Origin: Sphingobacterium bambusae
GTDB taxonomy: Bacteria > Bacteroidota > Bacteroidia > Sphingobacteriales > Sphingobacteriaceae
Assembly (NCBI RefSeq): GCF_033955345.1
Contig: NZ_CP138332.1
Location: 5,270,001 to 5,334,000, forward strand
Length of the DNA stretch: 64,000 bases
Direction of reading: 5' to 3'
In this document: positions 8,492 to 17,607 of the stretch, piece by piece
How positions within the stretch are numbered: position 1 is the first letter of the stretch
Layout: every line of letters begins with the position of its first letter
Notes under the pieces: generated by a model
Databases searched by the model: none
Told to the model about the DNA's origin: nothing
The model's input: the letters and a program-made list of their open reading frames with translations, nothing else
Translations under genes and position numbers: made by a program

Positions 8492-9609
8492 GCAAATAAG
8501 GGTATGGATACGGTAAATGAAACATCGTCTTGGCTGATGCGCGGCTTTCTGTCGGTGAGCAGCGAATAGCGGCTCACGATATTTTTTAGTCCAATGCCGG
8601 AGGAATGATGTTTGTTAAGCAAAGGCAATAGCTCGTTGTAGACCACGAGCTCTTCCATATCATTGCTATAGATACGGATGTGGAGCGGCCGATCTTCATC
8701 GATGCTATTGTATTTTAGTGCATTTTCTACTAACAGTTGTAGCGTCACGGGAGGTAAGTGCCGATTCAGTAATGCTTCATCCACATCGATGTCAAAGATC
8801 GCCCCATTGCCGATTCGGCTCTGCAGTAGTAATAGGTAGAGATCCAGAAATTTGAGTTCCTCGCGCAGCGTGATGCTGTCTTTTTTTGCATTGACGAGCA
8901 GGTAACGGTATACCTTTGCAAAATTCTCGGTATATGCAAAGCCGAGTTGAGGGTCTTTCAAGATCAGCTCGGACAGCACCGTTAAATTATTGAACACGAA
9001 ATGCGGATCAAGTTGTAGGCGTAGCGATTGCAGTTCGGTTTCGGCGGCCAGCTGCTTGCTTTCTGCCGCTTTGACCTTGTATGCCGTGGCATTGAGTAGT
9101 TCTGATTTCCAGTTGGCAGCCAAATAATATACGGAGTTGGCAATATTGATAATTAGGGTAAGTATCAAAATGGCAATGACGTACTGCCAAGCTTGTGTTA
9201 AGGTCAGTCCCGCAGTATTGCTTAGTTTGTCTATTAAAGAAAGGTAGATAGCAAATATGGAAGCCACGATCAGCACCACGATAAAGGTACCCGCGATTTG
9301 AATAATAGTTTGGAAAAACAGGCGATTGAGTGCATGCTTCGTCCATGGTATCCACTTGTCTAGCCGTTTATCAATAAGGAAGTTGAATTCCACAATCACC
9401 ACACAGATAATAAGGGTGGTGAAAAGATCAAAAAGCAGCTCGGGAACGGACATGTTCAAGAGCAGATCCCAATAGGATGTCGGGTAAATAAAGAACGACA
9501 GCACGTACAACCCGATCAGGGTATACAGTACCATGGCCAGTTTGGCAATCTTATTGCGCGAAGGGGTATGTTCCTGTTTTTTCATTGGCTGCTCTTCCTC
9601 CATGTTCAT
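8488..9609 (-). CDS. LytS-type sensor histidine kinase
   Basis: The product is 373 residues. Four hydrophobic segments occupy roughly residues 20-165 (for example LAMVLYTLIGLYVLSFFIYP and FDLFTTLIICVVIVEFNFLI). They are followed by a His_kinase domain with the phosphoacceptor motif LDPHFVFNNLTVLSELI and an ATPase domain with the N-box VENALKYNS and a GIGLKNI G-box. There is no extracytoplasmic sensor domain, so the signal is probably sensed in the membrane. Several nearby Met codons (MNMEEE, MKKQEH) leave the exact start uncertain by up to eight residues. Confidence 0.9.
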   Translation of the reverse strand: MNMEEEQPMKKQEHTPSRNKIAKLAMVLYTLIGLYVLSFFIYPTSYWDLLLNMSVPELLFDLFTTLIICVVIVEFNFLIDKRLDKWIPWTKHALNRLFFQTIIQIAGTFIVVLIVASIFAIYLSLIDKLSNTAGLTLTQAWQYVIAILILTLIINIANSVYYLAANWKSELLNATAYKVKAAESKQLAAETELQSLRLQLDPHFVFNNLTVLSELILKDPQLGFAYTENFAKVYRYLLVNAKKDSITLREELKFLDLYLLLLQSRIGNGAIFDIDVDEALLNRHLPPVTLQLLVENALKYNSIDEDRPLHIRIYSNDMEELVVYNELLPLLNKHHSSGIGLKNIVSRYSLLTDRKPRISQDDVSFTVSIPLFA

Positions 9610-9728
9610 TGTCCAAGATCATGCTGCTAGGCAAGTTAACCATTTTTGCTATAGCCATGCGCATATTTTACATCATTGCCCACTGCTGCGATGACGGTTA
9701 GGCTTTTAGAATCGATGTCTATTACCCG

Positions 9729-10343
9729 CTACACATCCATCGTAAAGCGGCTAAGCTTCTCTTTCATTAATCGGAGATTTTTCTCCTTCCCGCTGTTGTA
9801 CCGTTCCTGCACATAGCTGGTATGGAACTGATGATTTTCCAAAAATTTGATCGATAGGGCTATCCATATGTTTTTATCAAAGTCAACCTTGCGCAGGTCT
9901 ACAATTTCTTGAAACATGCAGAAGTTTAACTTGGAAAATTCTTTGTCTCCCAAGTGCATCAAATCGGCATCGCAGAGGATCGACTCCAAGAAGGTGGTGG
10001 GATGCTGCTTGTCGCGAGTAGCCATAATGCAGTTGATCACGCTTTGCGTGGTGGCCGTGGTCACCGATTTGCTGTCAAGAAAGGCTTTGGCCAGCTGGGC
10101 GCCCGTTGCCTCGTGGCCTTCGGGACCGTGGCTGATGTAGCCCAAATCGTGAAATAAGGCTGCTGCTTTCACAATAAAATAGTGTTCGGCGTCAAGCTTA
10201 TAGTAGTCGCTTATCTCGTCTATAGCTTTCGAAACATCTGCGATGTGGCGCATATTGTGAAAGGAGTACGGATGTTGGCCGTATAGTGCTGCGTATTGTT
10301 CAAGATAGCTGTGTGCTTCCTTCAGTATCTTTTTATAGTTCAT
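9729..10343 (-). CDS. HD-domain metal-dependent phosphohydrolase
   Basis: The product is 204 residues. The metal site is visible as H29 and H33 (SFHNMRHIADV), H65 and D66 (AALFHDLGYI) and a later Asp in ILCDADLMHLG. This pattern belongs to short stand-alone HD proteins of the predicted nucleotide phosphohydrolase type. The substrate cannot be told. Its start overlaps the end of a small upstream ORF by 11 bp, suggesting co-expression. Confidence 0.82.
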   Translation of the reverse strand: MNYKKILKEAHSYLEQYAALYGQHPYSFHNMRHIADVSKAIDEISDYYKLDAEHYFIVKAAALFHDLGYISHGPEGHEATGAQLAKAFLDSKSVTTATTQSVINCIMATRDKQHPTTFLESILCDADLMHLGDKEFSKLNFCMFQEIVDLRKVDFDKNIWIALSIKFLENHQFHTSYVQERYNSGKEKNLRLMKEKLSRFTMDV

Positions 10344-10614
10344 TGTTATTGCTATGCGTTGGTATTACGTTGGGTTTGTTTATCGCTAAACTTATTCGGG
10401 CGAAGTGCCGGTCAACAAATTCGAGACGCAGGCCCTGCTGCAAGCATAGATGCAGGAAGATGTGTAGATCCGAAAAGTTCATCTGCATGCTGATGGTGGT
10501 GTCCAGTCCGCGCTGTTGTATCGCCACAAGCTGCAGATCCAGCAATTGCTGCCCAATCAATTCGTTTATGACAAGCGGGAAATTATTGATCGCCCGCTCC
10601 AGTTTAAAAATCAT
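10333..10614 (-). CDS. Small hypothetical protein
   Basis: The product is 93 residues if started at MIFKLERAINNFPL; longer in-frame starts exist at 10629 and 10659. It has an amphipathic character (LVINELIGQQLLDLQLVAIQ) and a segment DLHIFLHLCLQQGLRLEFVD. I know no family for it. Its 11-bp overlap with the HD gene and normal codon look support a real gene, but it has no identifiable domain. Confidence 0.45.
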   Translation of the reverse strand: MIFKLERAINNFPLVINELIGQQLLDLQLVAIQQRGLDTTISMQMNFSDLHIFLHLCLQQGLRLEFVDRHFARISLAINKPNVIPTHSNNNEL

Positions 10615-11019
10615 GATCTGTACTAGCATAATAATGTATCTACATGCCGCGCTATCCATAGGCTGTAATAGGCACTTCTACCGACAAATTTATCCATTGC
10701 CACCTGCAATGCTCGTCTGAATGCCCTTGAAACGGCAATATTGGAAGGTGAACCGTTAATATTTAGGGTTGAACGGGGAGGGATCAAATGAGCATTTGCC
10801 TTTTAGCGCCTGATTTTACGCATATGAAACGTTTTGTAAAAGTGACAGTCCTTGGAAATACAACAATAAGAACGCGCATAAGGGCTTGCATAGATGAGCT
10901 TTTCGATTGCGATCGGAGAGCGATAACTTCATAGTAAATCTTTCTTTGATTAATAATAATTTCCTATTTTGGAAAACCGTTACAGATGATTTTAATAAGG
11001 CGGTTTTAAGATTTTTGAT
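10615..11019. other. Intergenic region upstream of the DUF4132 gene
   Basis: This stretch of about 405 bp divides the minus-strand HD/small-ORF pair from the plus-strand DUF4132 gene. Apart from the direct repeat copy at 10721-10774, I see no gene in it. A minus-strand open frame that reaches into the start of the DUF4132 gene looks like a shadow. The last 80 bp are AT-rich and should contain the DUF4132 promoter, but I found no clean consensus. Confidence 0.5.
10721..10774 (+). repeat. Left copy of a direct repeat bounding the DUF4132 locus
   Basis: The block begins ATGCCCTTGAAACGG and ends GTTAATATTTAGGGTTGAAC. A diverged copy with small indels lies at 17977-18030 in the same orientation. 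Identity by eye is roughly 85-90 percent. The two copies enclose about 7.2 kb holding the DUF4132 gene, its partner, the 21-bp array and the gene scar. Confidence 0.6.
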
Positions 11020-14000
11020 ATGATTTCTTCCGAAAAAGCGAATGCGTTTATACAACAACATAAGAAAATTTCGATCTCGAAAGAGGAACTTACTAGTTTT
11101 TCTAGGCCATACGAGCTATTAGGCCTAATCATCACGGGACATTTAGAAAGTGGGTATTCTGATCAGGCTAATCTACAGGCTTACCAAGAAGGCTTTGGGA
11201 TAGATAGTACGGCCAATCCCTGGGATAGTAAAGAAGGATTGCGCCTAGCCGACTTACTCTTTGGCGCTGTTATGGGGCCTATGGTGTCAACGGTATGGGA
11301 TAGCATGAAGAAGTTGCCCTTCCAAAATGAGTACACTAGACGTCCATTTCGGTTAGACCCAAAATTGTACTATGTACAGATCCAATTAACAACCTTAAAA
11401 TATATTTACTATGCTGGTGCATCGGGTTTCAACTCGATGGCTATAATTGATCAGCTCCAGTATGATGTGTATCAAAAGGTGCCCATGATAGGTCTGTTTT
11501 ATGCGGTCGTGTTAACGGCGGATAAGGAAAAGTATTACCCGCTTTTGGAGGAGATATTTCTCGGCGAACACGACATCGGTGGTGTGTCCAGCGAGCTTAT
11601 TAGAGGACTGTTGTTAACGGAAGAAGATAGCTATCATTTGTTGGTCGAAAAATTATTGTTGGCTGCGCAGCAACAGGAAGGGTTGCGACAGACAATCCTA
11701 GAAACCTTGGACTTTACCTCGGTGAAGGCGCTGAAGCGATTTATAAAAGTGATACTGGATCATAACTTGATGCGCTTTTCTTCGGTAGTACGTGCTGTGG
11801 ATACTTGGTTTGGCTTTGGATGGGAAGCGCCAAAGGCAAACACCATCAAGCGGACGCTAGAGCTAGCGCAGACTTTTTTGGAGGATCCTACAGCAGGAGA
11901 GCAAGCAGTATTCAGTAAAGACAACTTAGCGCTGTATGTGGCATTATGGGCAAAAGCGATCGAGGATGTTGATGTCGCCAACAGGGCGGCATTCTCCGTG
12001 CTGTTTGATGATCAAAAACCCGTAATACTAAAGTTGGTATCCTTATTCTTCGTTCAGCAGACCGAACGCACCCACTCAAATCTGATCCCATATGCAGAAC
12101 AGCATTTTGGAGAGGATATCGAAATGGATTATTGGATGCTGGTTAATTTCCCTGCGCACGAGCTTTCTGACAGTCTTTTCGAGCGGCTTGTTCGGTCTGC
12201 AGCTTCACTGCCCAATGAAGGAAAGACATTTTCCGAGCGAGGGTTTTCCTGGAAACATTATACGATCAAGCCCGAATACTTTTATGACGCGATCATTAAG
12301 TATGCGCAGCCCCACCAATTTGTGATTTTGGCCAATGACTTAGCTGCTATCCCTTCCAATGCGCGTGAAAGCTTGATGCGTAAACTTTTTCCAAATCATA
12401 TCTCCTACAGCTGGTCTTACCGCTACGGCGGTGCGCCAGCGGAAAAAGAGCTGTCATTTGCTGCCGATGCTTGGCAGCGCAAGGTGGTGAGACAGGCCAT
12501 TTCCGATCGTAATACTTCCGTATCGGCTACGGGACTGAATCTCATGCGAGCCATAGATCTCTATGAGGAAGATATCGTGCTACTGGAAGCCCTCTTGGCT
12601 AGAAAAGGAAAGGAGCAAAGAAAAGCAAGTATACAGCTGCTGCTAAACCAGCGCGACGAGGTGCTGATGGCATCGTTATCGCGACTATTGAACTCTTCAA
12701 ATGTGGACCAACGTTTGGCCGGACTAGAAATGCTAGTGTTGCTTGGAGACAAACCCGACTGGACTGCATATGTAAAACAACAGGCAGAGATCTACAACAC
12801 GCGCAAAGTTGGTAAAAACGAATCTGTATTCTTAGAGCGGTTGAATAAAGAATCTGCTGCCCCCGTATATAGTCTCCAAAATGGATTTGGCGCAATTGAT
12901 TATACAAACTTGACAGCGATGCGGCTGCCCGAGAGCCGTTTTAAACGACCTAAGAAAAAGTTATTCTCTTTCAGTAAGAAGCAATTTCTATTTGAAGACC
13001 TGATCGATGTAAAGAAAACAAGCAAGGCTATCAATGCGCTCTATGCGCTGTTTGACCAGCACAGGAAGCACGAGTATAGCTACGAGGGTTACCAAGGAGC
13101 TTTGGAAACCACCTTGCTGGAAATCGCCTTAAGGGAAATCAAACGTTTGGACGTGGAAGCCACTGCAATGGAACGATTGGACAACTTGCCATTAGCAACC
13201 GTATGGAAAGATTGGTATAAGCAATCGGAACTAAATGACTTCGAAATACAGGCCGCAATGTCTTATATCTATACCCATTTCAACGATCGCGACCTCCACC
13301 CTGAACTGAAATCCTTTAAAGCCCTTTATATTCCGGAATTTACAGTGGTTAATTTTGGGCAAGGACAGTATTACTATAACAGTGATTCGCACAAGGTTGT
13401 TGATATACTCGATGCGCTACTGGAATCCTACGGGGACAGGTCGGTATTGGCCGCGTATAAATTGGACCTGTTGGAAGATAGCATAACTCATTTTCCGGAA
13501 GAGCTGAAAAGTCGGAATTTTAAGAACATTCAATATTATTATCAGAACGACGTCTATTGGACCGACTTAATCGGCAATATGCTTTACACGATAAGCGTAG
13601 CCGACTACCCGTTTTTTTCGCGCGAAGATTTACTACGCCTTTACCAATTGCGCTTATTCCTTCTTGGGCAGCAGCTCGCAAAAGGACAATCTGTATCCAC
13701 TATACAACAGGTAATCCCTCACTTAACCGTTGCATTGAATCCGGAGAAACCTGTGCAGGTGGATTTTCCGCCTTTCGAACTTTTGTTTGAACTCTACAGA
13801 GATCAGCAGATAAATGATGATGACTTGTTGTTCCTTTCATTAATTGGTAAAGACTTGTTCTTTATCCTCGATGGTGGACAAAATTATCATACGCAGCGAT
13901 TGAAGTCTTATACTATTCCCGAGATCAACGGACCGTTGAAGAAGAATATGCTTGTGGTGGAATTGGAGCGTGGCGATGTTCCTACGGAGGCCTCGCCTTA

Positions 14001-16029
14001 TATTGGGAAGATTCAAAAGGTGGAAGGGTTGAGCTATTTCTTTGAAGTGCTGCAACGTATGGGTAAGGAAAACTTCGATCGAGGCTATAGCTATGGCAAT
14101 GACCTAAGCAAAAAATATACCTTCAGCCGTATTTTGAAACAGAGCAGTCCGAACGATGATGAGGGGTACGCGGAATTTGTTGCAGCGTTGAAAGAAACAG
14201 GTATCGATAAAAAGCGGATCATAGAGGTTTCTTGTTATGCGACGCAGTGGGCCGATTGGCTGGGAGATTACCTTCGTATCCCGAGCTTAGCAGAAGCGGT
14301 ATGGTGGTTTTTAGCCCACACAACAGATTATATGGATGCTGAAAAGGAAACGATATTATCCCGGTATTCAGCAGTGCCAAAAAATGACTTCCAAAAAGGA
14401 GCAATCGACATAGACTGGTTCCAGCGGGTGTATAGTAACTTGGGAAAGACCAATTGGAAGGTCGTCCACGAGTCGGCAAAGTACCTGTCGGATGGAATGG
14501 GCTACCGTAGGGTGAAAATTTATTCGTCGGTATTATTGGGCGAAACCAAGATTACAGAAACCATAAAGAAGATCACCGAAAAGCGCGACAAAGACTATGT
14601 CATGGCATTGGGCCTTATCCCGATCTCGAAAGCCAACGCCGAGGCAGACTTGTTGAAGCGATACAACATCTTGCAAAATTTTCTTAAAGAGAGTAAGCAG
14701 TTTGGTGCACAGCGCCAAGAAAGTGAGAAAAATGCTGTAGCGATCGGGATGGACAATTTGGCCCGGAATGCAGGTTTTGAAGATAGCGTACGCTTTGTGT
14801 GGGCCATGGAAGGAAAGGCTACACAGCAGATATTGAAGGAATCAATGGTGACGATCGATGATGTAGAAGTGCAGCTGGTGGTAGACGAGGAGGGGAAAGC
14901 AGAGTTGTTGGTGAACCGAAACGGAAAAATGCTGAAGAGCGTGCCCGATAAGTACAAGAAGAATAAGGCTATTGAATCGCTAAAAGAGGGAAAAGCTTAC
15001 TTAACAAAACAATTTTCTAGGACAAAGCTGGCGCTCGAAAATTCGATGTTAAGACGCGATAGTTACAGCATGTCGGAGTTGCGACAGATTATGGAACACC
15101 CGATTGTGAAAGCCATGCTCAGTAAGCTGGTGCTGTATATACCGGATAACCAACAGGCTGGATTCTGGTCGGAAGAAGGTTTGCTCGATAGTAGTGGGAA
15201 CGTTGTACCGGTGAAGGAAACTGACCGTATACTGATCGCTCACCCTGTTCATCTCTACAACTCGGTGCAGTGGGATTTGTATCAGCACTATCTTTTTACA
15301 CATGCCATACAACAGCCCTTCAAACAAGTATTCCGGGAGCTATATGTACCGACGGCCGATGAATTGGAACAGCTTACACGATCTGCCCGCTACCAAGGAC
15401 AGCAGATACAACCGCAAAAGACCATCGCCTTATTACGGGGAAGGGGCTGGACGGTAAGTTATGAAGAGGGTTTGCAGAAGGTATTCCATAAGGAGGGCTA
15501 TCTGGTGACGATGTTTGCGATGGCCGATTGGTATACGCCTTCGGATGTAGAGGCGCCAACTTTAGAGCTGGTCTGCTTCTATGCGTTACGAGACCGAGCA
15601 CTTTTGCCGATTACCGACATCGATCCGGTCGTTTTTTCGGAGGTGATGCGCGATATGGATCTTGTGGTCAGTGTGGCTCATGTTGGTGAGGTTGATCCTG
15701 AGGCGAGCCACAGCAGCATGCAGATGCGTGCAGCCTTGGCCGGCGAAAGTGCTAAGCTATTTGGATTGGATAATGTGGAGGTTAAAGAACGACATATCCT
15801 GATACATGGGACACTTGCAGACTACAGCATACATTTGGGCAGTGGAATGGTAAGTAAAGGCGGTCGACAACTGGCCATCATCCCTGTGCATAGCCAACAC
15901 CGCGGGCGAATTTTCCTCCCGTTTGTCGATGACGATCCGAAATCGGCAGAGATCATTAGCAAAATGCGCTATTTGGCCCAAGATAATAAGATTAAGGATC
16001 CGACAATCTTAGCACAGATTAACGGCTAA
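11020..16029 (+). CDS. Giant DUF4132-domain protein (YehI/DUF5724-like)
   Basis: The product is 1,669 residues, with no signal peptide or membrane helix, so it is probably cytoplasmic. Residues 1-1300 are mostly helical with HEAT-like stretches (ALLARKGKEQRKASIQLLLN; MASLSRLLNSSNVDQRLAGL). The last 350 residues match the DUF4132 pattern, including ILIAHPVHLYNSVQWDLYQH, the LFTHAIQQPFKQVFRELY segment and LRGRGWTVSYEEGLQKVFHK. Relatives such as E. coli YehI sit in operons with MoxR-ATPase and vWA genes; none is seen here. The family's biochemical role is unknown. A 137-residue partner gene follows. Confidence 0.8.
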   Translation: MISSEKANAFIQQHKKISISKEELTSFSRPYELLGLIITGHLESGYSDQANLQAYQEGFGIDSTANPWDSKEGLRLADLLFGAVMGPMVSTVWDSMKKLPFQNEYTRRPFRLDPKLYYVQIQLTTLKYIYYAGASGFNSMAIIDQLQYDVYQKVPMIGLFYAVVLTADKEKYYPLLEEIFLGEHDIGGVSSELIRGLLLTEEDSYHLLVEKLLLAAQQQEGLRQTILETLDFTSVKALKRFIKVILDHNLMRFSSVVRAVDTWFGFGWEAPKANTIKRTLELAQTFLEDPTAGEQAVFSKDNLALYVALWAKAIEDVDVANRAAFSVLFDDQKPVILKLVSLFFVQQTERTHSNLIPYAEQHFGEDIEMDYWMLVNFPAHELSDSLFERLVRSAASLPNEGKTFSERGFSWKHYTIKPEYFYDAIIKYAQPHQFVILANDLAAIPSNARESLMRKLFPNHISYSWSYRYGGAPAEKELSFAADAWQRKVVRQAISDRNTSVSATGLNLMRAIDLYEEDIVLLEALLARKGKEQRKASIQLLLNQRDEVLMASLSRLLNSSNVDQRLAGLEMLVLLGDKPDWTAYVKQQAEIYNTRKVGKNESVFLERLNKESAAPVYSLQNGFGAIDYTNLTAMRLPESRFKRPKKKLFSFSKKQFLFEDLIDVKKTSKAINALYALFDQHRKHEYSYEGYQGALETTLLEIALREIKRLDVEATAMERLDNLPLATVWKDWYKQSELNDFEIQAAMSYIYTHFNDRDLHPELKSFKALYIPEFTVVNFGQGQYYYNSDSHKVVDILDALLESYGDRSVLAAYKLDLLEDSITHFPEELKSRNFKNIQYYYQNDVYWTDLIGNMLYTISVADYPFFSREDLLRLYQLRLFLLGQQLAKGQSVSTIQQVIPHLTVALNPEKPVQVDFPPFELLFELYRDQQINDDDLLFLSLIGKDLFFILDGGQNYHTQRLKSYTIPEINGPLKKNMLVVELERGDVPTEASPYIGKIQKVEGLSYFFEVLQRMGKENFDRGYSYGNDLSKKYTFSRILKQSSPNDDEGYAEFVAALKETGIDKKRIIEVSCYATQWADWLGDYLRIPSLAEAVWWFLAHTTDYMDAEKETILSRYSAVPKNDFQKGAIDIDWFQRVYSNLGKTNWKVVHESAKYLSDGMGYRRVKIYSSVLLGETKITETIKKITEKRDKDYVMALGLIPISKANAEADLLKRYNILQNFLKESKQFGAQRQESEKNAVAIGMDNLARNAGFEDSVRFVWAMEGKATQQILKESMVTIDDVEVQLVVDEEGKAELLVNRNGKMLKSVPDKYKKNKAIESLKEGKAYLTKQFSRTKLALENSMLRRDSYSMSELRQIMEHPIVKAMLSKLVLYIPDNQQAGFWSEEGLLDSSGNVVPVKETDRILIAHPVHLYNSVQWDLYQHYLFTHAIQQPFKQVFRELYVPTADELEQLTRSARYQGQQIQPQKTIALLRGRGWTVSYEEGLQKVFHKEGYLVTMFAMADWYTPSDVEAPTLELVCFYALRDRALLPITDIDPVVFSEVMRDMDLVVSVAHVGEVDPEASHSSMQMRAALAGESAKLFGLDNVEVKERHILIHGTLADYSIHLGSGMVSKGGRQLAIIPVHSQHRGRIFLPFVDDDPKSAEIISKMRYLAQDNKIKDPTILAQING

Positions 16030-16033
16030 TATG

Positions 16034-16089
16034 TAGGGGTAAATTGCTTGCTTATAAGTGAAAAACTACACCGGAGGCAATTTACCCTA
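16034..16089 (+). other. Long inverted repeat between DUF4132 and its partner gene
   Basis: Left arm TAGGGGTAAATTGC (16034-16047) pairs with right arm GCAATTTACCCTA (16077-16089), with one bulged G and a loop of about 29 nt. It starts 5 bp after the DUF4132 stop and ends 30 bp before the partner start. No T-run follows, so it may be an mRNA-stability or attenuation element rather than a terminator. Confidence 0.55.
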
Positions 16090-16118
16090 ATTGTACTATT
16101 TTCAGAAACATACATCCT

Positions 16119-16532
16119 ATGGAACTGGTTTTACAGCTAAAGCGATTGGGAAACAAGCGGGTGACTACAGTGCCCTATCAGTTGGATCTGATTCCCGAAA
16201 CCCTGTCTGAACTAATAAAGGCCTGTGTTGTTGCAGAGGTTACGAAATACAATCAACGACGCGAGGAAGTGCAGTTGATGGCTTTTTTAAGCCCTCAACA
16301 GATTCAAGAGCAGGCGGAATTTGGTAAGATATCGCTAGGCGATTTAGAGAATCTGCAGTCGGCTGTCGTGGAGAAAGCACTAGAGGCAGCACTATTGGCA
16401 CACCAAGATGGTTTGTTTGTCGTCTTTATCGACGGGATCGAGGTCAAAGATCTGCAAGCGGCTATTCAACTGCGGCAAGATACTGAGCTTGTCTTTATTC
16501 GTTTGACTTTTCTTGCTGGACGCTTGGGCTGA
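16119..16532 (+). CDS. Hypothetical protein, partner of the DUF4132 gene
   Basis: The product is 137 residues, soluble, with no signal. The N-terminus is beta-like (MELVLQLKRLGNKRVTTVPY), the middle helical (LSELIKACVVAEVTKYNQRR) and the C-terminus beta-like (FVVFIDGIEVKDLQAAIQLR, ELVFIRLTFLAG). I do not recognise a named family. Its position 90 bp after the DUF4132 gene and the existence of a second partial copy next to a fragment of DUF4132 (17571-17954) suggest the two genes travel together. Confidence 0.7.
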   Translation: MELVLQLKRLGNKRVTTVPYQLDLIPETLSELIKACVVAEVTKYNQRREEVQLMAFLSPQQIQEQAEFGKISLGDLENLQSAVVEKALEAALLAHQDGLFVVFIDGIEVKDLQAAIQLRQDTELVFIRLTFLAGRLG

Positions 16533-16745
16533 TGTGCGGAGTTTGCTTGGCTTAATTGAATATACATTACAAGAAACGCTTCCACCGCACGCCGCGTCAA
16601 GAACGCAAAGAGATGAAAGCAAAAAGGAGGTAGCGTATGGGAAATAGGTCGCTCGTCTAGCTACGAAAAAGCGTATCCAGCGCCTGCAATAGGAGACTTA
16701 AGTTCCAGCCTTTCTGATTTTAATGCTATCTGTAGCCCAAGATAA

Positions 16746-17102
16746 GCTAGCAAAGAAGGTAGAAACGCTAGCATTTGGATGAGAAGTGTAAGGATGTGGA
16801 CATGATGTGCTAGCATGTTAGTTAGAAATGCTAGCACTTCGAGTTGAACAGCTAGCACTTTTTCCAGAGATGCTAGATGTTTGGTTTCACATGCTAGCAT
16901 TTCTATTGTACATGCTAGAACTTCTTATAAAAGAGCTAGCACTTTTTCCAAAGATGCTAGATGTTAGGTTTCACATGCTAGCATTTCTGTTGTACATGCT
17001 AGAACTTTTAACAAGAATGCTAGCACTTTTAACAAAAGTGCTAGAACTTTTTACAAAAATGCTAGCATTTCTGACAAAAGTGCTAGCATATTTAAAACGC
17101 TA
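16746..17102. repeat. 21-bp periodic GCTAG array of 17 units
   Basis: The pentamer GCTAG occurs at 16746, 16767, 16809, 16830, 16851, 16872, 16893 and then every 21 bp to 17082; only the 16788 position is degenerate (GTAAG). A typical unit is GCTAGCA, then CTTTT, an A-rich stretch and AAAGT, so neighbouring units also form dyads (AGCACTTTT and AAAAGTGCT around AAC). Units at 16851-16913 are repeated at 16935-16997 with one change per unit, giving a higher-order 84-bp period. Open frames across it on both strands (for example 16828-17109, leucine-rich heptads) follow from the 21-nt period. Confidence 0.9.
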
Positions 17103-17195
17103 TTTTTAGTTTTTTGAGGCGCGAGTAAATATCCCTTAGAGGGCATTTAAAGGCAGTTTTAAGGTAGAAAATAGGAGGAAAATTCCTTGAAAAGT

Positions 17196-17258
17196 AGGAT
17201 AAATGAGCCAATCACTTTTTTTGAGTGAGCCGTTTTTTGGCTCATATATCCTGTTTTT
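17196..17258 (+). terminator. Terminator-like long inverted repeat
   Basis: A 16-bp arm at 17196-17211 (AGGATAAATGAGCCAA) matches the reverse complement of 17237-17252 except at one base. The right arm is followed by GTTTTTTAAG. The 25-nt loop contains nested TCAC/GTGA pairing. It lies after the 21-bp array and would end a plus-strand transcript through it. Confidence 0.6.
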
Positions 17259-17318
17259 TAAGCATTTATGATCTCATCTTTGTAGAGTAATTATTTGTTT
17301 ACTTAAAACTTTAAAAAA

Positions 17319-17607
17319 ATGGCACGACCAATTTTTAAAAGCACAGACGCAACCGGACTGTTGCGCTATGCAGAGAGCATCTTACTAAAGATGAGACAGA
17401 ATGCGGATCTTTTTACAGATCCAGTACCCGATTTGGCCAGCTTTGAAAGCTTATTGGAGAACTACCGGAATGCTTTCGCCGAAGCCAGTTTCCGCGACAA
17501 GCGCGCGTTGGTTGTCAAGGGAAAGACCGGCCAAGCACTACAGGATGCTATCTACAGGCTTTCACCGTATGCAGATGCGTGCAGCCTTGGCCGGCGAAAG
17601 TGCTAAG
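17319..17607 (+). pseudogene. Truncated 5' part of a fibronectin-III-type protein gene, fused to a DUF4132 fragment
   Basis: The first 83 or so codons (MARPIFKSTDATGLLRYAES onward) resemble the N-terminus of a small protein common in Sphingobacterium-type genomes that normally continues into a fibronectin type III domain of about 200 residues in total. At 17569 the reading changes into a 39-bp stretch identical to 15718-15756 inside the DUF4132 gene, and the frame stops at 17606. The coding sequence is therefore cut by recombination and the domain is missing. The intact-family description is from memory of the family, not a search. Confidence 0.7.

Noticed and set aside
10816..11061. Minus-strand ORF upstream of the DUF4132 gene
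   Set aside because: It overlaps the DUF4132 start, has no domain or convincing composition, and lies where a promoter is needed.
16746..17102. CRISPR array
   Set aside because: There are no unique spacers: the period is 21 bp with degenerate, similar units throughout, and no cas genes are present.
16828..17109. 93-residue leucine-rich heptad ORF (and the minus-strand ORF 16661-16900) across the 21-bp array
   Set aside because: Both strands give similar hydrophobic heptads only because the unit is 21 nt long and palindromic. The array extends upstream through an in-frame stop, and the second array has different frame content, so I treat it as DNA structure.
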